DNA of 64,000 nucleotides from Metabacillus sp. B2-18 (GTDB lineage Bacteria; Bacillota; Bacilli; Bacillales; Bacillaceae): positions 4,590,001-4,654,000 of the forward strand of contig NZ_CP088245.1 of the NCBI RefSeq assembly GCF_021117275.1. Direction: 5' to 3'. Both the position numbers and the translations under genes were made by a program. The notes beneath the pieces are model-generated. The model did not search any database. It was not told where the DNA came from and saw only the letters and a program-made list of their open reading frames with translations. This document shows positions 19,859 to 29,177 of this stretch, one piece after another. The stretch's first letter is position 1, and each line of letters starts with the position of its first letter.

Positions 19859-21607
19859 CTACAACCTAAACTTCTGAATAACCCCCTGCAACTCCTGCGC
19901 CATCTTACTCAAAGATTCTGCAGAACCAGCAATTTCATCCATTGAAGCACTTTGTTCTTCAGCAGCAGCTGCTACTTGTTGAGTGTTGGAGGATGATTGC
20001 TCTGATATATGGGCCACTTCTTCAACAATTCCTACCACATTTTGCGACCTTGAATTTACTTCTTCTACAATTGTGGATACTTCCTGCGTTTGGGAGGTAA
20101 CTTGTTCGATCAATTCTGCTATGCCATGGAAGGTCTCGCCTGTTTGATGAACCATTTTGATTCCTTCTTCGACAACAGCCGTTCCTTCATTCATAGAAAG
20201 TACAGCTTGAGTTGCCTCGCTTTGTATGAGACTCATAGATGTTTGGATTTTCCCAGCAGCTTGGCCCGACTGTTCGGCCAATTTACGAACCTCATCAGCT
20301 ACGATGGCAAACCCTTTTCCTTGTTCTCCAGCCCTAGCCGCCTCAATAGCAGCGTTAAGAGCTAATAAGTTTGTTTGATTGGCAAGTTCTGTTATGAAAT
20401 AAACGATTTCATTAATTTCCTTTGTTTTTTCACCTAGACTATTCACAACATTCGAGGTTGTTTTCACCTTATCCTGCATCATCTTCATTTGCGCAATCGT
20501 CTGAGTAACCACATTGCTTCCATTATTAGCTGATTTATTTGTTTGTACAGTAAGTTTCACAACCTCTTGTATCGATTTAGTAACCTGGCTCATACCTTCT
20601 GAAATTTCTGCAACAGTAGTGTTCGCTTGGCTTGTACTTGAAACCTGCTTCTCTGATCCAATAGCAACTTCTTGGATTGATGTTGAAATCTGCTCGGTTG
20701 CCTTTTTTGTCAAATCCGAACCTGCTGTTAGCTCTTCAGAGGATGCTGCTACTTTTTCCGCAGAATCACCAACTTGTTTAATTAACCCTTTCAAACTATC
20801 AACCATTCTATTAAAATTCTCTGCTAATTCACCAATTTCATCTTTTGACTTGAAAGGTAGTGGTTCTACTGTTAAATCACCGTTTGCGACACTTTTTGAG
20901 CTTTCTGTAATCGCTATAACCGGCTTTGCCATTACCCCGGAAAACACCGAAACAACAATAACTCCTATTACGATTGATGCTCCTAATGTAATTAACAGGT
21001 TCATCAATACGCTATTTGCTCCTTGGTTAAAGTCCATCGTATAAGTACCAGCAGAAACAATCCAACCCCAATGAGAGTCTTGCTCTGCATAGGTGATTTT
21101 TGGTTCAACTTTATCTGGGTTATCAGGTAAAGCCCAATCATACGTTGAAAATCCATTCCCATTTAAGGCCTGTTCTACTACCAATTTCCCAACCTTTGTT
21201 CCGTTAGGGTCCTCTGAATCCCAAATATTTTCCCCTTCTTTACTAGGATGAGCAATTAATGACCCATCATCTGAAATAACAAACATATATCCATGTTCAC
21301 CAACATCGATGTCTTTGTTGATTGGTCTTGTCCCATCGGCCCCTTTTTCTCCGAGAATAACAGTCTTTACTTTATCCTGTGCTTCTTCAAGAGTCATGGT
21401 TCCCTGTTCAACTTCGCTGTTTAGTAGGTCGATCATTTCAAGAACCAGTTGAACGTTATTTTTCAGCTGGGCTTGACCTGCTGCATCTAGTTCATCTACT
21501 GTTTTGGTGTAACTAGTGAACCCAATAACCGCACTAGGAATAATTAATAATAGCAAACTGAAAAGTAATAATTTTGTGCGGATTGAGTTAAGGAATTTAA
21601 GGTTCAT
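19859..21607 (-). CDS. Methyl-accepting chemotaxis protein with extracellular Cache domain
   Basis: About 582 residues: transmembrane helix (residues 9-31), a single Cache-type sensor ([27 protein letters not shown]), second helix (about 195-220), HAMP, and signalling domain with [23 protein letters not shown]. The ATG at 21607 is chosen because AAAGGGGGAAAG precedes it by the right distance; a start 24 bp upstream lacks one. Cache sensors of this layout typically bind small organic acids or amino acids. A cre-like site just upstream suggests carbon-catabolite control. Confidence 0.9.
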   Translation of the reverse strand: MNLKFLNSIRTKLLLFSLLLLIIPSAVIGFTSYTKTVDELDAAGQAQLKNNVQLVLEMIDLLNSEVEQGTMTLEEAQDKVKTVILGEKGADGTRPINKDIDVGEHGYMFVISDDGSLIAHPSKEGENIWDSEDPNGTKVGKLVVEQALNGNGFSTYDWALPDNPDKVEPKITYAEQDSHWGWIVSAGTYTMDFNQGANSVLMNLLITLGASIVIGVIVVSVFSGVMAKPVIAITESSKSVANGDLTVEPLPFKSKDEIGELAENFNRMVDSLKGLIKQVGDSAEKVAASSEELTAGSDLTKKATEQISTSIQEVAIGSEKQVSSTSQANTTVAEISEGMSQVTKSIQEVVKLTVQTNKSANNGSNVVTQTIAQMKMMQDKVKTTSNVVNSLGEKTKEINEIVYFITELANQTNLLALNAAIEAARAGEQGKGFAIVADEVRKLAEQSGQAAGKIQTSMSLIQSEATQAVLSMNEGTAVVEEGIKMVHQTGETFHGIAELIEQVTSQTQEVSTIVEEVNSRSQNVVGIVEEVAHISEQSSSNTQQVAAAAEEQSASMDEIAGSAESLSKMAQELQGVIQKFRL

Positions 21608-21631
21608 CTTGCTTTCCCCCTTTAAGATCAA

Positions 21632-21646
21632 TGTTAAGCGCTTTCA
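21632..21646 (-). promoter_or_regulatory. cre-like site upstream of the Cache chemoreceptor
   Basis: The plus strand reads TGTTAAGCGCTTTCA; the minus strand TGAAAGCGCTTAACA differs from the palindromic consensus TGAAAGCGCTTTCA near one end. It lies 25 bp upstream of the ATG, within the leader, so CcpA could act as a roadblock. Confidence 0.5.
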
Positions 21647-21809
21647 TTCCTTTGTCTAGTATTAGACTAATTTAGACAAAGGTATGGTACTTTTTACGTA
21701 TATTACAAGGAAATTTTATATGATAATCATACTAGATTTAATAGATTAATGTACAGTTAATTTCGAATATTCCTCACTTTATAATCTCTAAAGTATTTTA
21801 ATACAAAAA

Positions 21810-21873
21810 AATCCCACAGAGCCTATTCGACTGTGAGATTCCTTTTTACTTGGTGGGACAAGGAACCTGTCCC
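21810..21873 (-). repeat. Terminator plus REP palindrome
   Basis: Terminator stem AATCCCACAG/CTGTGAGATT (21810-21840, T7 on the minus strand) and forward REP GGGACAAGGAACCTGTCCC at 21855-21873, which ends 2 bp before the stop codon of the next gene. On that gene's transcript the order is stop, REP hairpin, terminator. Confidence 0.85.
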
Positions 21874-21875
21874 TG

Positions 21876-22313
21876 CTATTCCAACCCAATCTGCGTCTTA
21901 TCAATCAATTGCCCACCCTGAAATGTAAAGTTTGCGGCTTTATTTTCATCGCCAGTTTCCCACTTATACATAACTGTGTGAACCTCAGATCCTTTCTCTC
22001 CTGCTTCGGACATGACTTCCCCATCGGAACCGATGATTTGTTTCACTTCATCGTATGTCATGCCATTTTCGATTTGTTTATACTTTTCAACTGTTAGAAG
22101 TTCAGCCTCATTCTTCACCTCTGATTGCTCCTCTTCTTTTGAGCTATCTGCTGAATCCTCTGTTTGTTCAGTTGTGTGACTCTCTTCTTGTTGAGACTCT
22201 TCCTTAGTAGTATCATTACCTTTATTTACTCCCCAAATGATAAGCCCAACTAAGATAATCACAACAACTATCGCCGCAACTAGAAAACCTAATCTTTTAT
22301 TGTTTGATTTCAA
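21876..22313 (-). CDS. Membrane-anchored DUF3862-like protein
   Basis: 145 residues: an N-terminal transmembrane anchor (LGFLVAAIVVVIILVGLIIW), a 45-residue Glu/Ser/Thr-rich linker, and a small C-terminal domain (YKQIENGMTYDEVKQIIGSD, VMYKWETGDENKAANFTFQG) resembling the SmpA/OmlA-like DUF3862 fold found in Bacillus surface proteins. Extracellular, function unknown. Flanked by REPs of opposite orientation at 21855 and 22394. Confidence 0.65.
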   Translation of the reverse strand: MKSNNKRLGFLVAAIVVVIILVGLIIWGVNKGNDTTKEESQQEESHTTEQTEDSADSSKEEEQSEVKNEAELLTVEKYKQIENGMTYDEVKQIIGSDGEVMSEAGEKGSEVHTVMYKWETGDENKAANFTFQGGQLIDKTQIGLE

Positions 22314-22393
22314 GAATACGTACCTCCATTACTATTAAAAGTTTTACATTATTAGGATAACATTGTAAGTGTGTATAATTCTACAGGGACATG

Positions 22394-22596
22394 GGGACAG
22401 GTACATTGTCCCATCCATAAAGAGAGTTGTAAATTAAGGGAACATATACCGTTTATGCTATTCATTACAATCTTTCCACAAAAAAACTAGCGAATTTCAA
22501 TAGAAAGTCGCTAGTTTACTTTTACTTACTACTATTAAATTTCACCACTGGAAGATCAAAGTATTCCAGAGACTGTTGGGACGCGGAACCTGTCCC
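22394..22596. repeat. Inverted REP pair flanking a terminator
   Basis: Reverse REP GGGACAGGTACATTGTCCC at 22394-22412, terminator hairpin AAACTAGCGA/TCGCTAGTTT at 22484-22517 with a minus-strand T7, and forward REP GGGACGCGGAACCTGTCCC at 22578-22596, directly abutting the stop codon at 22597. It is a compact BIME-like unit. The hairpin belongs to the same family as those at 6890 and 7508. Confidence 0.85.
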
Positions 22597-23529
22597 CTAA
22601 TTATAAACAACTGCAGGTACGATCACTTCTGGATTTCCCGAAGCGTATGGAGCTACTTCGTATTCTTGGAAGAATAGTTTAACTCCTTTTGCATTGTAAA
22701 CCCATGGACGATCGCTGTCGTTAATGACAATTTGGTTTACTGAATCAAGTAATAACATTTCTTCACCGCGTTTTTCTTGATTTCGTAAATCATTATATGC
22801 ATAGTTTCTAACAGTCTTTAATTTTCCCTTTATTGCTGATGATAAGTTAATTGTGTTTCCTGTTAAACAATCAAAATTCAATGTGTAAATACCGCTCATC
22901 CCGTGAGCACCACCTGTATAGGCATACTCTCTAAAAAGAACACTTAGACGATGTTCTTGGTTATAGTGGATTTCAAATGAAAAGTCATATTCCCAATCCC
23001 AAAAATCTCCGTATCCATAATCATCCCAATCTTCTCTTGCTAGAGCTTCTTCCTCTTCAAAGCTTATGATTGTTTCGTTGATAGATTGAGCAATTGAATA
23101 TAGCTCGTCATTGATTTTCTTTTCTGCCTTTTTGTCAAACATATTAGTTACTTGAGGATAAATAAAATTTGTACCTGGGTATGATTTCTTCACGATTCTT
23201 ACACCATTAGCAGCTTGTAATCTAGATTGAGATGGAGTCTCATACTTTACTGAACTATCATTTTTTATATACTTTCCTCCACCAATTCCTAAATAGCCGT
23301 TACGGTTTGTATAAACTCTGTTTAATTGGTTTTTTTTAGCAGTGCCTGATTTAACATATTCATCATCAGACTTAGTGTAGATATTAACATCTTTTAACAT
23401 TGTAACTCGACCAATTTGGCCTTTTTTCAGTTCCATATTCCCCCACATAACCTTAGCAGCTGCCGATTGAGGTTGTACGAAACTAAGAGATAATAGTAAA
23501 ACAAGTAATAATGGCAAAACCTTTTTCAT
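22597..23529 (-). CDS. Secreted DUF4163/DUF3298 (RsiV-like) protein with a small N-terminal wall-type domain
   Basis: 310 residues with a Sec signal peptide cut near AAAKVMWG. An N-terminal SH3-like segment contains GYLGIGGGKYI, similar to a motif in the secreted protein at 26945. The C-terminal two-thirds match DUF4163 plus DUF3298 (YTGGAHGMSGIYTLNFD, GVKLFFQEYEVAPYASGNPE), as in the lysozyme-binding anti-sigma factor RsiV, but with no transmembrane or sigma-binding part. It is exported; role perhaps wall sensing or inhibitor binding. Confidence 0.75.
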   Translation of the reverse strand: MKKVLPLLLVLLLSLSFVQPQSAAAKVMWGNMELKKGQIGRVTMLKDVNIYTKSDDEYVKSGTAKKNQLNRVYTNRNGYLGIGGGKYIKNDSSVKYETPSQSRLQAANGVRIVKKSYPGTNFIYPQVTNMFDKKAEKKINDELYSIAQSINETIISFEEEEALAREDWDDYGYGDFWDWEYDFSFEIHYNQEHRLSVLFREYAYTGGAHGMSGIYTLNFDCLTGNTINLSSAIKGKLKTVRNYAYNDLRNQEKRGEEMLLLDSVNQIVINDSDRPWVYNAKGVKLFFQEYEVAPYASGNPEVIVPAVVYN

Positions 23530-23641
23530 AAATAAACCCTCTCTTCTAGTACAAAAGTATTATTAACTAGAAAAATATTATCATGATTATTCAACAAACG
23601 GAATGTATATTAATTGACAAAAAACGACAGGGAAACGACAG

Positions 23642-23660
23642 GGGACAGGTTCCTTGTCCC
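23642..23660. repeat. REP palindrome, reverse orientation
   Basis: GGGACAGGTTCCTTGTCCC, the exact reverse complement of the commonest form, 112 bp upstream of the DUF3298 gene start. With 22578 it brackets that gene. Confidence 0.9.
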
Positions 23661-23795
23661 GTTGAAACTTCTGTTGTTAGATAATTACACACCTACTACA
23701 TAATTACAAATTGTGAAAACGTCTAAATGCTAGAAGTATATTATGAAAATCTGAATAAAGTAATTTACCTATATAGTTATATTGAAAACTTGTAT

Positions 23796-24029
23796 TTAAT
23801 ATAAGGAAAAAATCGTACTGTGCATATGAGGGGTGGTGCAACGGAACACTTCTCCAATTTCGGATATAGATTCTATGGGAAATCTAGAGGTAGGAGGGGT
23901 TTTTGTAATTTTGATTGCAACTACTATGGCTTTTCCCTGTGATGTATTCATAATCAGAGCAGGACGATATTTACCACCCTGCTTATCTTGATAAGGTACA
24001 AACACCCTGTATACTTCACCTGGTTTCAT
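23796..24029 (-). CDS. MazF/PemK-type toxin, probably frameshifted
   Basis: Residues 1-50 match the PemK/MazF fold (MKPGEVYRVFVPYQDKQGGK, RPALIMN). Family members then carry a helix with a W-x(3)-GL-x(2)-PS-type motif. That motif (NWRSVPLHHPSYAQYD) is found here in the next frame, so the native toxin appears broken by a frameshift near 23890. The 77-codon product therefore ends in unrelated sequence and is likely inactive as an endoribonuclease. The ATG overlaps the antitoxin stop (TAATG), typical of coupled toxin-antitoxin genes. Confidence 0.55.
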   Translation of the reverse strand: MKPGEVYRVFVPYQDKQGGKYRPALIMNTSQGKAIVVAIKITKTPPTSRFPIESISEIGEVFRCTTPHMHSTIFSLY

Positions 24030-24262
24030 TAATCACAAAGCCAATCTTCCGCAAACTCTTTATGTGCTTTATTTTTGTAATTAACATTAACTGTGCCGTC
24101 TTCTCCAACATAAATAGCCTTGCTACTTTTCTGAAGTTTATCCATATCAAAATCAGTATCAACTTTGAGAGGGATTGTACTTAATTTTCCTTTATAAACA
24201 CTTTTTAACTTAGTACGATGCTCTTGAGATCTCATTAAGGTGCTACGAGAATGACTTCTCAT
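24029..24262 (-). CDS. Putative antitoxin partner of the MazF-like toxin
   Basis: A 77-residue protein starting at the ATG with a GGGAGG ribosome site (a longer frame upstream lacks one). The N-terminus is basic and arginine rich (MRSHSRSTLMRSQEHRTK); the C-terminus is acidic and ends KEFAEDWLCD. It has no clear family match. Its position, small size and 1-nt overlap with the toxin frame are the evidence for antitoxin function. Confidence 0.5.
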   Translation of the reverse strand: MRSHSRSTLMRSQEHRTKLKSVYKGKLSTIPLKVDTDFDMDKLQKSSKAIYVGEDGTVNVNYKNKAHKEFAEDWLCD

Positions 24263-24331
24263 TATTATTGCCTCCCTAATATGTATCATTAATATTCATA
24301 CTAACGAGTACTTATATTATTGTCAATTTAT

Positions 24332-24382
24332 GGGACAGTTCATCTGTCCCTCTGTCCCGTTGTGGGACAAGGTACCTGTCCC
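24332..24382. repeat. REP pair forming the 3 prime end of the RAYT gene
   Basis: GGGACAGTTCATCTGTCCC at 24332-24350 and GGGACAAGGTACCTGTCCC at 24364-24382, separated by TCTGTCCCGTTGT. The second copy and spacer encode the last residues of the transposase (GQVPCPTTGQRDR), and the stop codon lies inside the first copy. Confidence 0.9.
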
Positions 24383-25140
24383 ACCCGTTCAATCACAGAC
24401 CTGGATACACCGGTCACTCTCGACAGCTGCCTTATTGAGACGCCATTCATCTCTTTCAACTTACTTAAAATTAAATCTCTCTTTTCTTTGTCCATTTGTT
24501 GCAAAAGACTCACATGTGTAACCCCCATTTCATCGCATAAGTAATCTTTCACTTCACTATCAGTTACTCTTATTCTCACATGATCATCTAAGCATTCATC
24601 ATCATTGGGCTGTCCCATAAATTCTTTATACAATTTAATAGAATCACTTCTATCATCCGAAAACAATTCAAGTCCATAATCTATATCAACAATCTCTGAC
24701 TTAACAAAATATTCGTTCACACTCGTCCATTTACTATCAAAAACACTCCCAGCCAGTCCCGCTTTTAAAGGATTTTGATGTATATATCTTAAGACCTTTA
24801 AAAAAGAAACTGAACTCTCAACTACTTCACTTTTAAAACGGTCCTGAAACAAATGCCCATAGCGATCGTATTTCATGTTATACCAGTAAACATAGCTTGA
24901 GCTAATTCGTTTTACAGAATCTGAAACACTTTCTGCCTCTTCTTTCAATAAAAGGTGAACATGATTATCCATTAAACAATACCCATATAGTTGATATTTA
25001 CATTGATCTCTATATTTCTTGATGGTTTCTAGAAATCTTATTCTATCCACATTGTCTTCAAAAATTGTCTGTTTATTTACTCCTCTTAGCATCACGTGAT
25101 AGATACCACTTCGACTCTTTTTCCTTGCTATTCTAGGCAT
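24340..25140 (-). CDS. REP-associated tyrosine transposase (RAYT, IS200-like HUH enzyme)
   Basis: A 266-residue protein starting MPRIARKKSR; GAGGTGATTG upstream fixes the start. The Y1 transposase core has the HUH motif DNHVHLLL (H60, H62), the KYDRYGHLFQDRFKS strand, and LRYIHQNPLKAGL with candidate catalytic Y119. The C-terminus adds a helix-turn-helix (VSIRQLSRVTGVSRSVIERV), as in long RAYTs. Such enzymes nick and join single-stranded DNA at REP hairpins. The final 13 codons are written in REP sequence. The gene begins 5 bp after comM ends and its ribosome site overlaps that stop, so it depends on comM transcription. Confidence 0.9.
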   Translation of the reverse strand: MPRIARKKSRSGIYHVMLRGVNKQTIFEDNVDRIRFLETIKKYRDQCKYQLYGYCLMDNHVHLLLKEEAESVSDSVKRISSSYVYWYNMKYDRYGHLFQDRFKSEVVESSVSFLKVLRYIHQNPLKAGLAGSVFDSKWTSVNEYFVKSEIVDIDYGLELFSDDRSDSIKLYKEFMGQPNDDECLDDHVRIRVTDSEVKDYLCDEMGVTHVSLLQQMDKEKRDLILSKLKEMNGVSIRQLSRVTGVSRSVIERVGQVPCPTTGQRDR

Positions 25141-25145
25141 AACAA

Positions 25146-26666
25146 TCACCTCAACTCCCGAAAAACTGTTCGTCTTAATTGAATAGCCTTCCATACGGAC
25201 TCTTCCGTTATCTCTAGTTCTCCTGCTAAATCTGCGATCGTTCTGGCTAAGCGGAAAATTTCAATTTGAACGCGGTTACTCCACTGATTTTTAGTTGCTT
25301 CCCTCATTATTATTTTTTGTTGTTTTTCCGTCAAAGGGCTGGTTTTAATTAATAAATCATAAGCTACTTTTGCATTAGTAACCTGCTCTTGATACCGAGT
25401 AAATTGCATCTCCCTCGCCTTCCCCACACGACAACGTATTTCGAGGGATGTTTCTTCCTTCCCTGTAACCTGATCGAGATCAACAGAGTTCAACGAAAGC
25501 AGGATATCCATTCGATCATAAACAGGTCCCGATACACGATTACGATAAGCTTTGATTTGTTTTTGAGAACATGTGCAATAGTGAGAGGAAGAGCCGAGGT
25601 AACCACATGGACAGGGATTCATAGCCCCGATGAGGATAAAAGAGGCTGGGTATGTCACAGTTGAGTGAACTCTGCTAATAGTGACCTTTCCCGTTTCAAG
25701 AGGTTGACGAAGCATATCTAAGGTTTTCTTCGTAAATTCGGCCATTTCATCTAGGAAAAGAACACCATGGTGAGCAAGTGAGATTTCACCTGGCTTTGGA
25801 TAAGATCCACCACCAATAATCGCGATGGCAGAGGCAGAATGATGCGGATGTCGAAATGGAGCCATTTGGGGATCATACAGTCTTTCGTTTGCGAGTTGAT
25901 ATAAGCTTATTACTTCTAATTGTGCCGACTTAGAAAGTGGTGGAAGAATGGACGGAAATGTTTCAGCAAGTAAGCTTTTTCCACAACCGGGTGGGCCGCT
26001 CATAAGGACATTATGACCTCCGGCAGCAGCTATTTCTAGTGCTTCTTTTGTAAATTGATGACCTATAATGTGTGAAAAATCCTTTTGGTGATCGAAGAAA
26101 GGGGGTTCCTGTATAGGTGAGGGTGTGAATGTCTGTAATGATAAAGGGGGCTGACCACATAATAAATTTATAACATCTTTGATATGCTGAACAACAACAC
26201 ACTCGATTCCGCTTAACATATCAATTGGTATACGCGGATCGTATGGAAGAAAAGCTCTTTTATAGCCCAACTTCACAGCAGCAATTAACGCAGGCAGCAT
26301 CCCTTCTACCCTTTCAATCGTGCCATCTAGCGACAAAGCCCCTATGAACATGGTGTCGGGCGGTATCTGTTCCTTTATATAATTCTTTTCCTTAAGAATT
26401 CCAATGGCGATAGGCAAATCAAACAACGGACCATTTTTCTTCTGTTCTGATGGTGATAAATTGACTACTACCTTCTCGGCTGTCCCCGAACTAACAATCG
26501 ACCGAATCGATGATAATACACGTTCCTTTGATTCTTTGACAGAAGTATCCGGCAGTCCGACAATGACCATGGACTCCACTCCGGGGCGTACTTGGACTTC
26601 TACTTGTACTCTATAACCTTCTAAACCTCTTAAACCAACGCTTGAGATTTTTACTGTCAAAGGCAT
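25146..26666 (-). CDS. comM: ComM/YifB-family Mg-chelatase-like ATPase
   Basis: 506 residues. N-terminal Lon-protease-like domain (VNLSPSEQKKNGPLFDLPIA), AAA+ core with Walker A GPPGCGKSLLAE, Walker B LFLDEMAEF, the GAMNPCPCGYLG zinc-type loop, and the C-terminal Mg_chelatase_C helices. In transformable bacteria ComM is a hexameric helicase that aids branch migration during homologous recombination; in Bacillus its role is less clear. Directly followed by the RAYT gene. Confidence 0.9.
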   Translation of the reverse strand: MPLTVKISSVGLRGLEGYRVQVEVQVRPGVESMVIVGLPDTSVKESKERVLSSIRSIVSSGTAEKVVVNLSPSEQKKNGPLFDLPIAIGILKEKNYIKEQIPPDTMFIGALSLDGTIERVEGMLPALIAAVKLGYKRAFLPYDPRIPIDMLSGIECVVVQHIKDVINLLCGQPPLSLQTFTPSPIQEPPFFDHQKDFSHIIGHQFTKEALEIAAAGGHNVLMSGPPGCGKSLLAETFPSILPPLSKSAQLEVISLYQLANERLYDPQMAPFRHPHHSASAIAIIGGGSYPKPGEISLAHHGVLFLDEMAEFTKKTLDMLRQPLETGKVTISRVHSTVTYPASFILIGAMNPCPCGYLGSSSHYCTCSQKQIKAYRNRVSGPVYDRMDILLSLNSVDLDQVTGKEETSLEIRCRVGKAREMQFTRYQEQVTNAKVAYDLLIKTSPLTEKQQKIIMREATKNQWSNRVQIEIFRLARTIADLAGELEITEESVWKAIQLRRTVFRELR

Positions 26667-26895
26667 GACCTCCTTATATCATAATTATGAACTTCATTTT
26701 AATAGGAAAAATAATGAGCTTATTCTGTGGGGGAATAATAGATGGTAAGGTTGGAGATATAGGTTCATTTCGACATTATCTGGGGAAATCCTGCATAAAC
26801 ATATTAAAAATTTCTATTGTTTTAGGTCAAATATGTTTACCGTTAAAACGCTTGTCTTTCGCTAAAGTGAACAGGTAAAAAAAGTGGGGGCGGGA

Positions 26896-26944
26896 GAGAC
26901 AAGGAACCTGTCCCTCCGTCCCCAGGGCCAATGAACCCGTCCCC
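26896..26944. repeat. REP palindrome and degenerate partner
   Basis: GAGACAAGGAACCTGTCCC at 26896-26914 and a decayed copy GGCCAATGAACCCGTCCCC ending at 26944, directly at the stop codon of the next gene. Confidence 0.75.
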
Positions 26945-28150
26945 TTATCTATCAAGCTGTACATGCTGAGTTGGAAGGACATAGTATCCTCCACCTACCA
27001 TATAGCGGCCGTTTTCAACTGCATATACTCTGACAGTTTGTTTTGGGTTGAACTTTTTGAACAATGTTCCATCAGGAGTGTAAACATTCATTGCAGATTC
27101 TTTTCCCCACACATGTCCGTAGTAGTAAAGAGTGTCTCCTTTATTTCCTTTCAGAACATAATACCCGCCACCTACTTGGTAACGATCTTCTTGTACTTCA
27201 AATACCCTTAAGCCTTCCCCTTTTAGTAGCTTTCTATGGGCTTTTCCCTGTGGGTTGTAAAGGACGATATCTTCATTTTGTATGAGAACTCTCCCAATCC
27301 AAGGAACTTCGCTTTTCGACTTTACCGATAATTCAATCTCATATGGAAAGCTAGGAAGGTCCGTTTGCATAATCTCATCTACTTCTAAGAAATAAGTGCC
27401 TGCTTTCAGCTCAACATTGTAAACAATGTCACGATCTTCAAAAGGAGTATTTGATCGTTGAAAATCTTTGAATACATTCTCTCCATTACGATCATCAATC
27501 TTTAACCAACCAAAACTTTCCGGCTCTCTTTTATGCTTTAGTGTGACAGTACTATCTTCAATAAGAGTAAATTTGTAAGTATCAATTGAATCATTTGAGT
27601 TAAAAAAGCCTTTATAACGCTTGTTAAGCTCTAAATCATTTGCTTCGACTCTTAATTGGTTGTCTTCCTTTTCAAAGTACTCACCCGGCTCAAAATCAAC
27701 ACTGAATGAATAATTGATTTCGCTAGGAGCTCTCCCAGCTGAAAGAACTAAGTAATAAGTTCCAGCTGGAAAGCCAACATTTGCCTGCTCATCTCCAATT
27801 TCTCCTGGGTTAGATGAATACTTAATAAAACGATTATCTACTTTTCCATTCGTTAGTAAGACTGCCACATCACCTTTAACGTCACTACTATCAACATTTA
27901 ATGTGACTAAACCACTTTCCTTCAATTCGAATTTGTAATAGTCATCTTCTTCACTCACTCGATCTCCTTTAAACGTAGATTCATATTCTTTATTTAATTC
28001 AATTGTTGTTGCTGCTGAAAAAGTTTGATTAGGCTCTACATCTATGAAGGTTGAGTTGACTTCCGCAGCAATAGTATCTGCTGGCACTGCTATTGTTAAA
28101 ATCCCAAATGTTAAAACTGATAATACTAAACTAGTAAGATGTTTTTTCAT
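26945..28150 (-). CDS. Secreted protein with two PPC-type domains and wall-binding-like repeats
   Basis: 401 residues with a Sec signal peptide. Two bacterial pre-peptidase C-terminal (PPC) beta domains follow (VEPNQTFSAATTIELNKEYE with EEDDYYKFELKESGLVTLN, and the second at about 165-280). The C-terminus holds two SH3-like repeats ending in QVGGGYYVLKGNKG and MVGGGYYVLPTQ, a motif shared with the protein at 22597. It has no catalytic domain, so a binding role at the cell surface is inferred. Confidence 0.7.
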   Translation of the reverse strand: MKKHLTSLVLSVLTFGILTIAVPADTIAAEVNSTFIDVEPNQTFSAATTIELNKEYESTFKGDRVSEEDDYYKFELKESGLVTLNVDSSDVKGDVAVLLTNGKVDNRFIKYSSNPGEIGDEQANVGFPAGTYYLVLSAGRAPSEINYSFSVDFEPGEYFEKEDNQLRVEANDLELNKRYKGFFNSNDSIDTYKFTLIEDSTVTLKHKREPESFGWLKIDDRNGENVFKDFQRSNTPFEDRDIVYNVELKAGTYFLEVDEIMQTDLPSFPYEIELSVKSKSEVPWIGRVLIQNEDIVLYNPQGKAHRKLLKGEGLRVFEVQEDRYQVGGGYYVLKGNKGDTLYYYGHVWGKESAMNVYTPDGTLFKKFNPKQTVRVYAVENGRYMVGGGYYVLPTQHVQLDR

Positions 28151-28183
28151 TATTATTCCTCCAATTGACTAAAAAATTAGTAG

Positions 28184-28819
28184 TTATTCTACAGGCAATG
28201 GTACTTCAACAACCATTGGGTCCCTGAGGTTTTGACCTGCCACTTCTGTTATTCTTAAGGTTAAATTTACGTCTTCTTTCGGAGCAATCATCACCTGATT
28301 TCCCTCTTTGTATCCACCAGGAATCACATCTGAACCATCTTCTAATTGATTGTACATATTTGTCCCATGAATATTTCCACTCTTTACTTCTCCATTAGGT
28401 GTAATGACGTCAAACGAAACCATGACCATGCTAGAAATTTCCTCATCAGAAGAATTTGTTAATTTTGCATTAAGAATGGCGTATCCATCTTCTGAGTTAG
28501 TTGGCGTTGAAGCTTGAACATGCCCGGTAGCAAATTTCCGGTAAATACCATCCACTTTATAATAGTGGTTTAACGTAACCTCGTAATCACCTACAGTCAC
28601 TGTTTTATTAATCTCAATGGGTTTACCATCCTTTGGTCCATTAATTTTATCAATTTCTTCATTGGTTAAAGCATTTAACTCTTCTTGTGTCATTTCAGAT
28701 GGGTCCAATTGTTTAGAAACTACCTCACTATCTTTGGTGGTTTCTGTTGTTGGAATCGTTTCTGATTGTGTACATCCTGCTAATAAAATTAGTACTAAGA
28801 TTGTTATCGCTTTTTTCAT
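28184..28819 (-). CDS. Lipoprotein with DUF4352/DUF5067-like immunoglobulin fold
   Basis: 211 residues starting at the ATG preceded by GGAGG (an ATG 12 bp upstream is poorer). The lipobox is ILLAGC. The mature part has a linker and a beta domain (VTVGDYEVTLNHYYKV, AILNAKLTNSSDEEISSMV, KEDVNLTLRITEV) of the telokin-like DUF4352 type common in Bacillus lipoproteins. Function unknown. It precedes the secreted PPC protein by 33 bp and may be co-transcribed with it. Confidence 0.65.
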   Translation of the reverse strand: MKKAITILVLILLAGCTQSETIPTTETTKDSEVVSKQLDPSEMTQEELNALTNEEIDKINGPKDGKPIEINKTVTVGDYEVTLNHYYKVDGIYRKFATGHVQASTPTNSEDGYAILNAKLTNSSDEEISSMVMVSFDVITPNGEVKSGNIHGTNMYNQLEDGSDVIPGGYKEGNQVMIAPKEDVNLTLRITEVAGQNLRDPMVVEVPLPVE

Positions 28820-28835
28820 ATTTACCTCCAAGTCT

Positions 28836-29154
28836 TTAATCTAGGTGCCTTGCAATCAACTCTCTTTGAACCATGGTCATATTTAATGAGAAAATAAAGA
28901 ACGCTAAAATGCCTATCACCGTTCCGATATTCGAAAAATCAAATGAGTTAACGATGTATTTTGAAATGAAAGCCATCAGAACTCCTGCTAGGAAAATTAA
29001 AACTGCATTAAGATAGTCTCTTTGTAGCATATTGCCTGCGCCAAGTGAGATCATGTTAATAAGATAGAAATTCCGTACCTTACTTTTGTTAAGAAGTCCG
29101 AAACCCAACTGCTAAAATGATCATTGCCCATTTAATACTAAAGTAAATTAACAA
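28836..29154 (-). pseudogene. Small membrane protein, likely frameshifted near its start
   Basis: The 90-residue frame ending at 28836 encodes two hydrophobic segments (YLINMISLGAGNMLQRDYLN, LIFLAGVLMAFISKYIV), but its apparent TTG start has no ribosome site. In the next frame upstream, from a TTG at 29154, the sequence reads YFSIKWAMIILAVGF and would continue smoothly into GLLNKSKVRNFYLIN if one base near 29098 were removed. The restored protein would parallel the gene immediately upstream. Confidence 0.5.
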
Positions 29155-29177
29155 TCCGATCGTCTCCTCTTTCTAAA

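Noticed and set aside
20514..21044. 176-codon plus-strand frame
   Set aside because: It lies wholly antisense to the chemoreceptor at 19859 and reflects codon bias of that gene.
26687..26878. 63-codon plus-strand frame upstream of comM
   Set aside because: No ribosome site, no motif, and it sits in the probable promoter region of comM.
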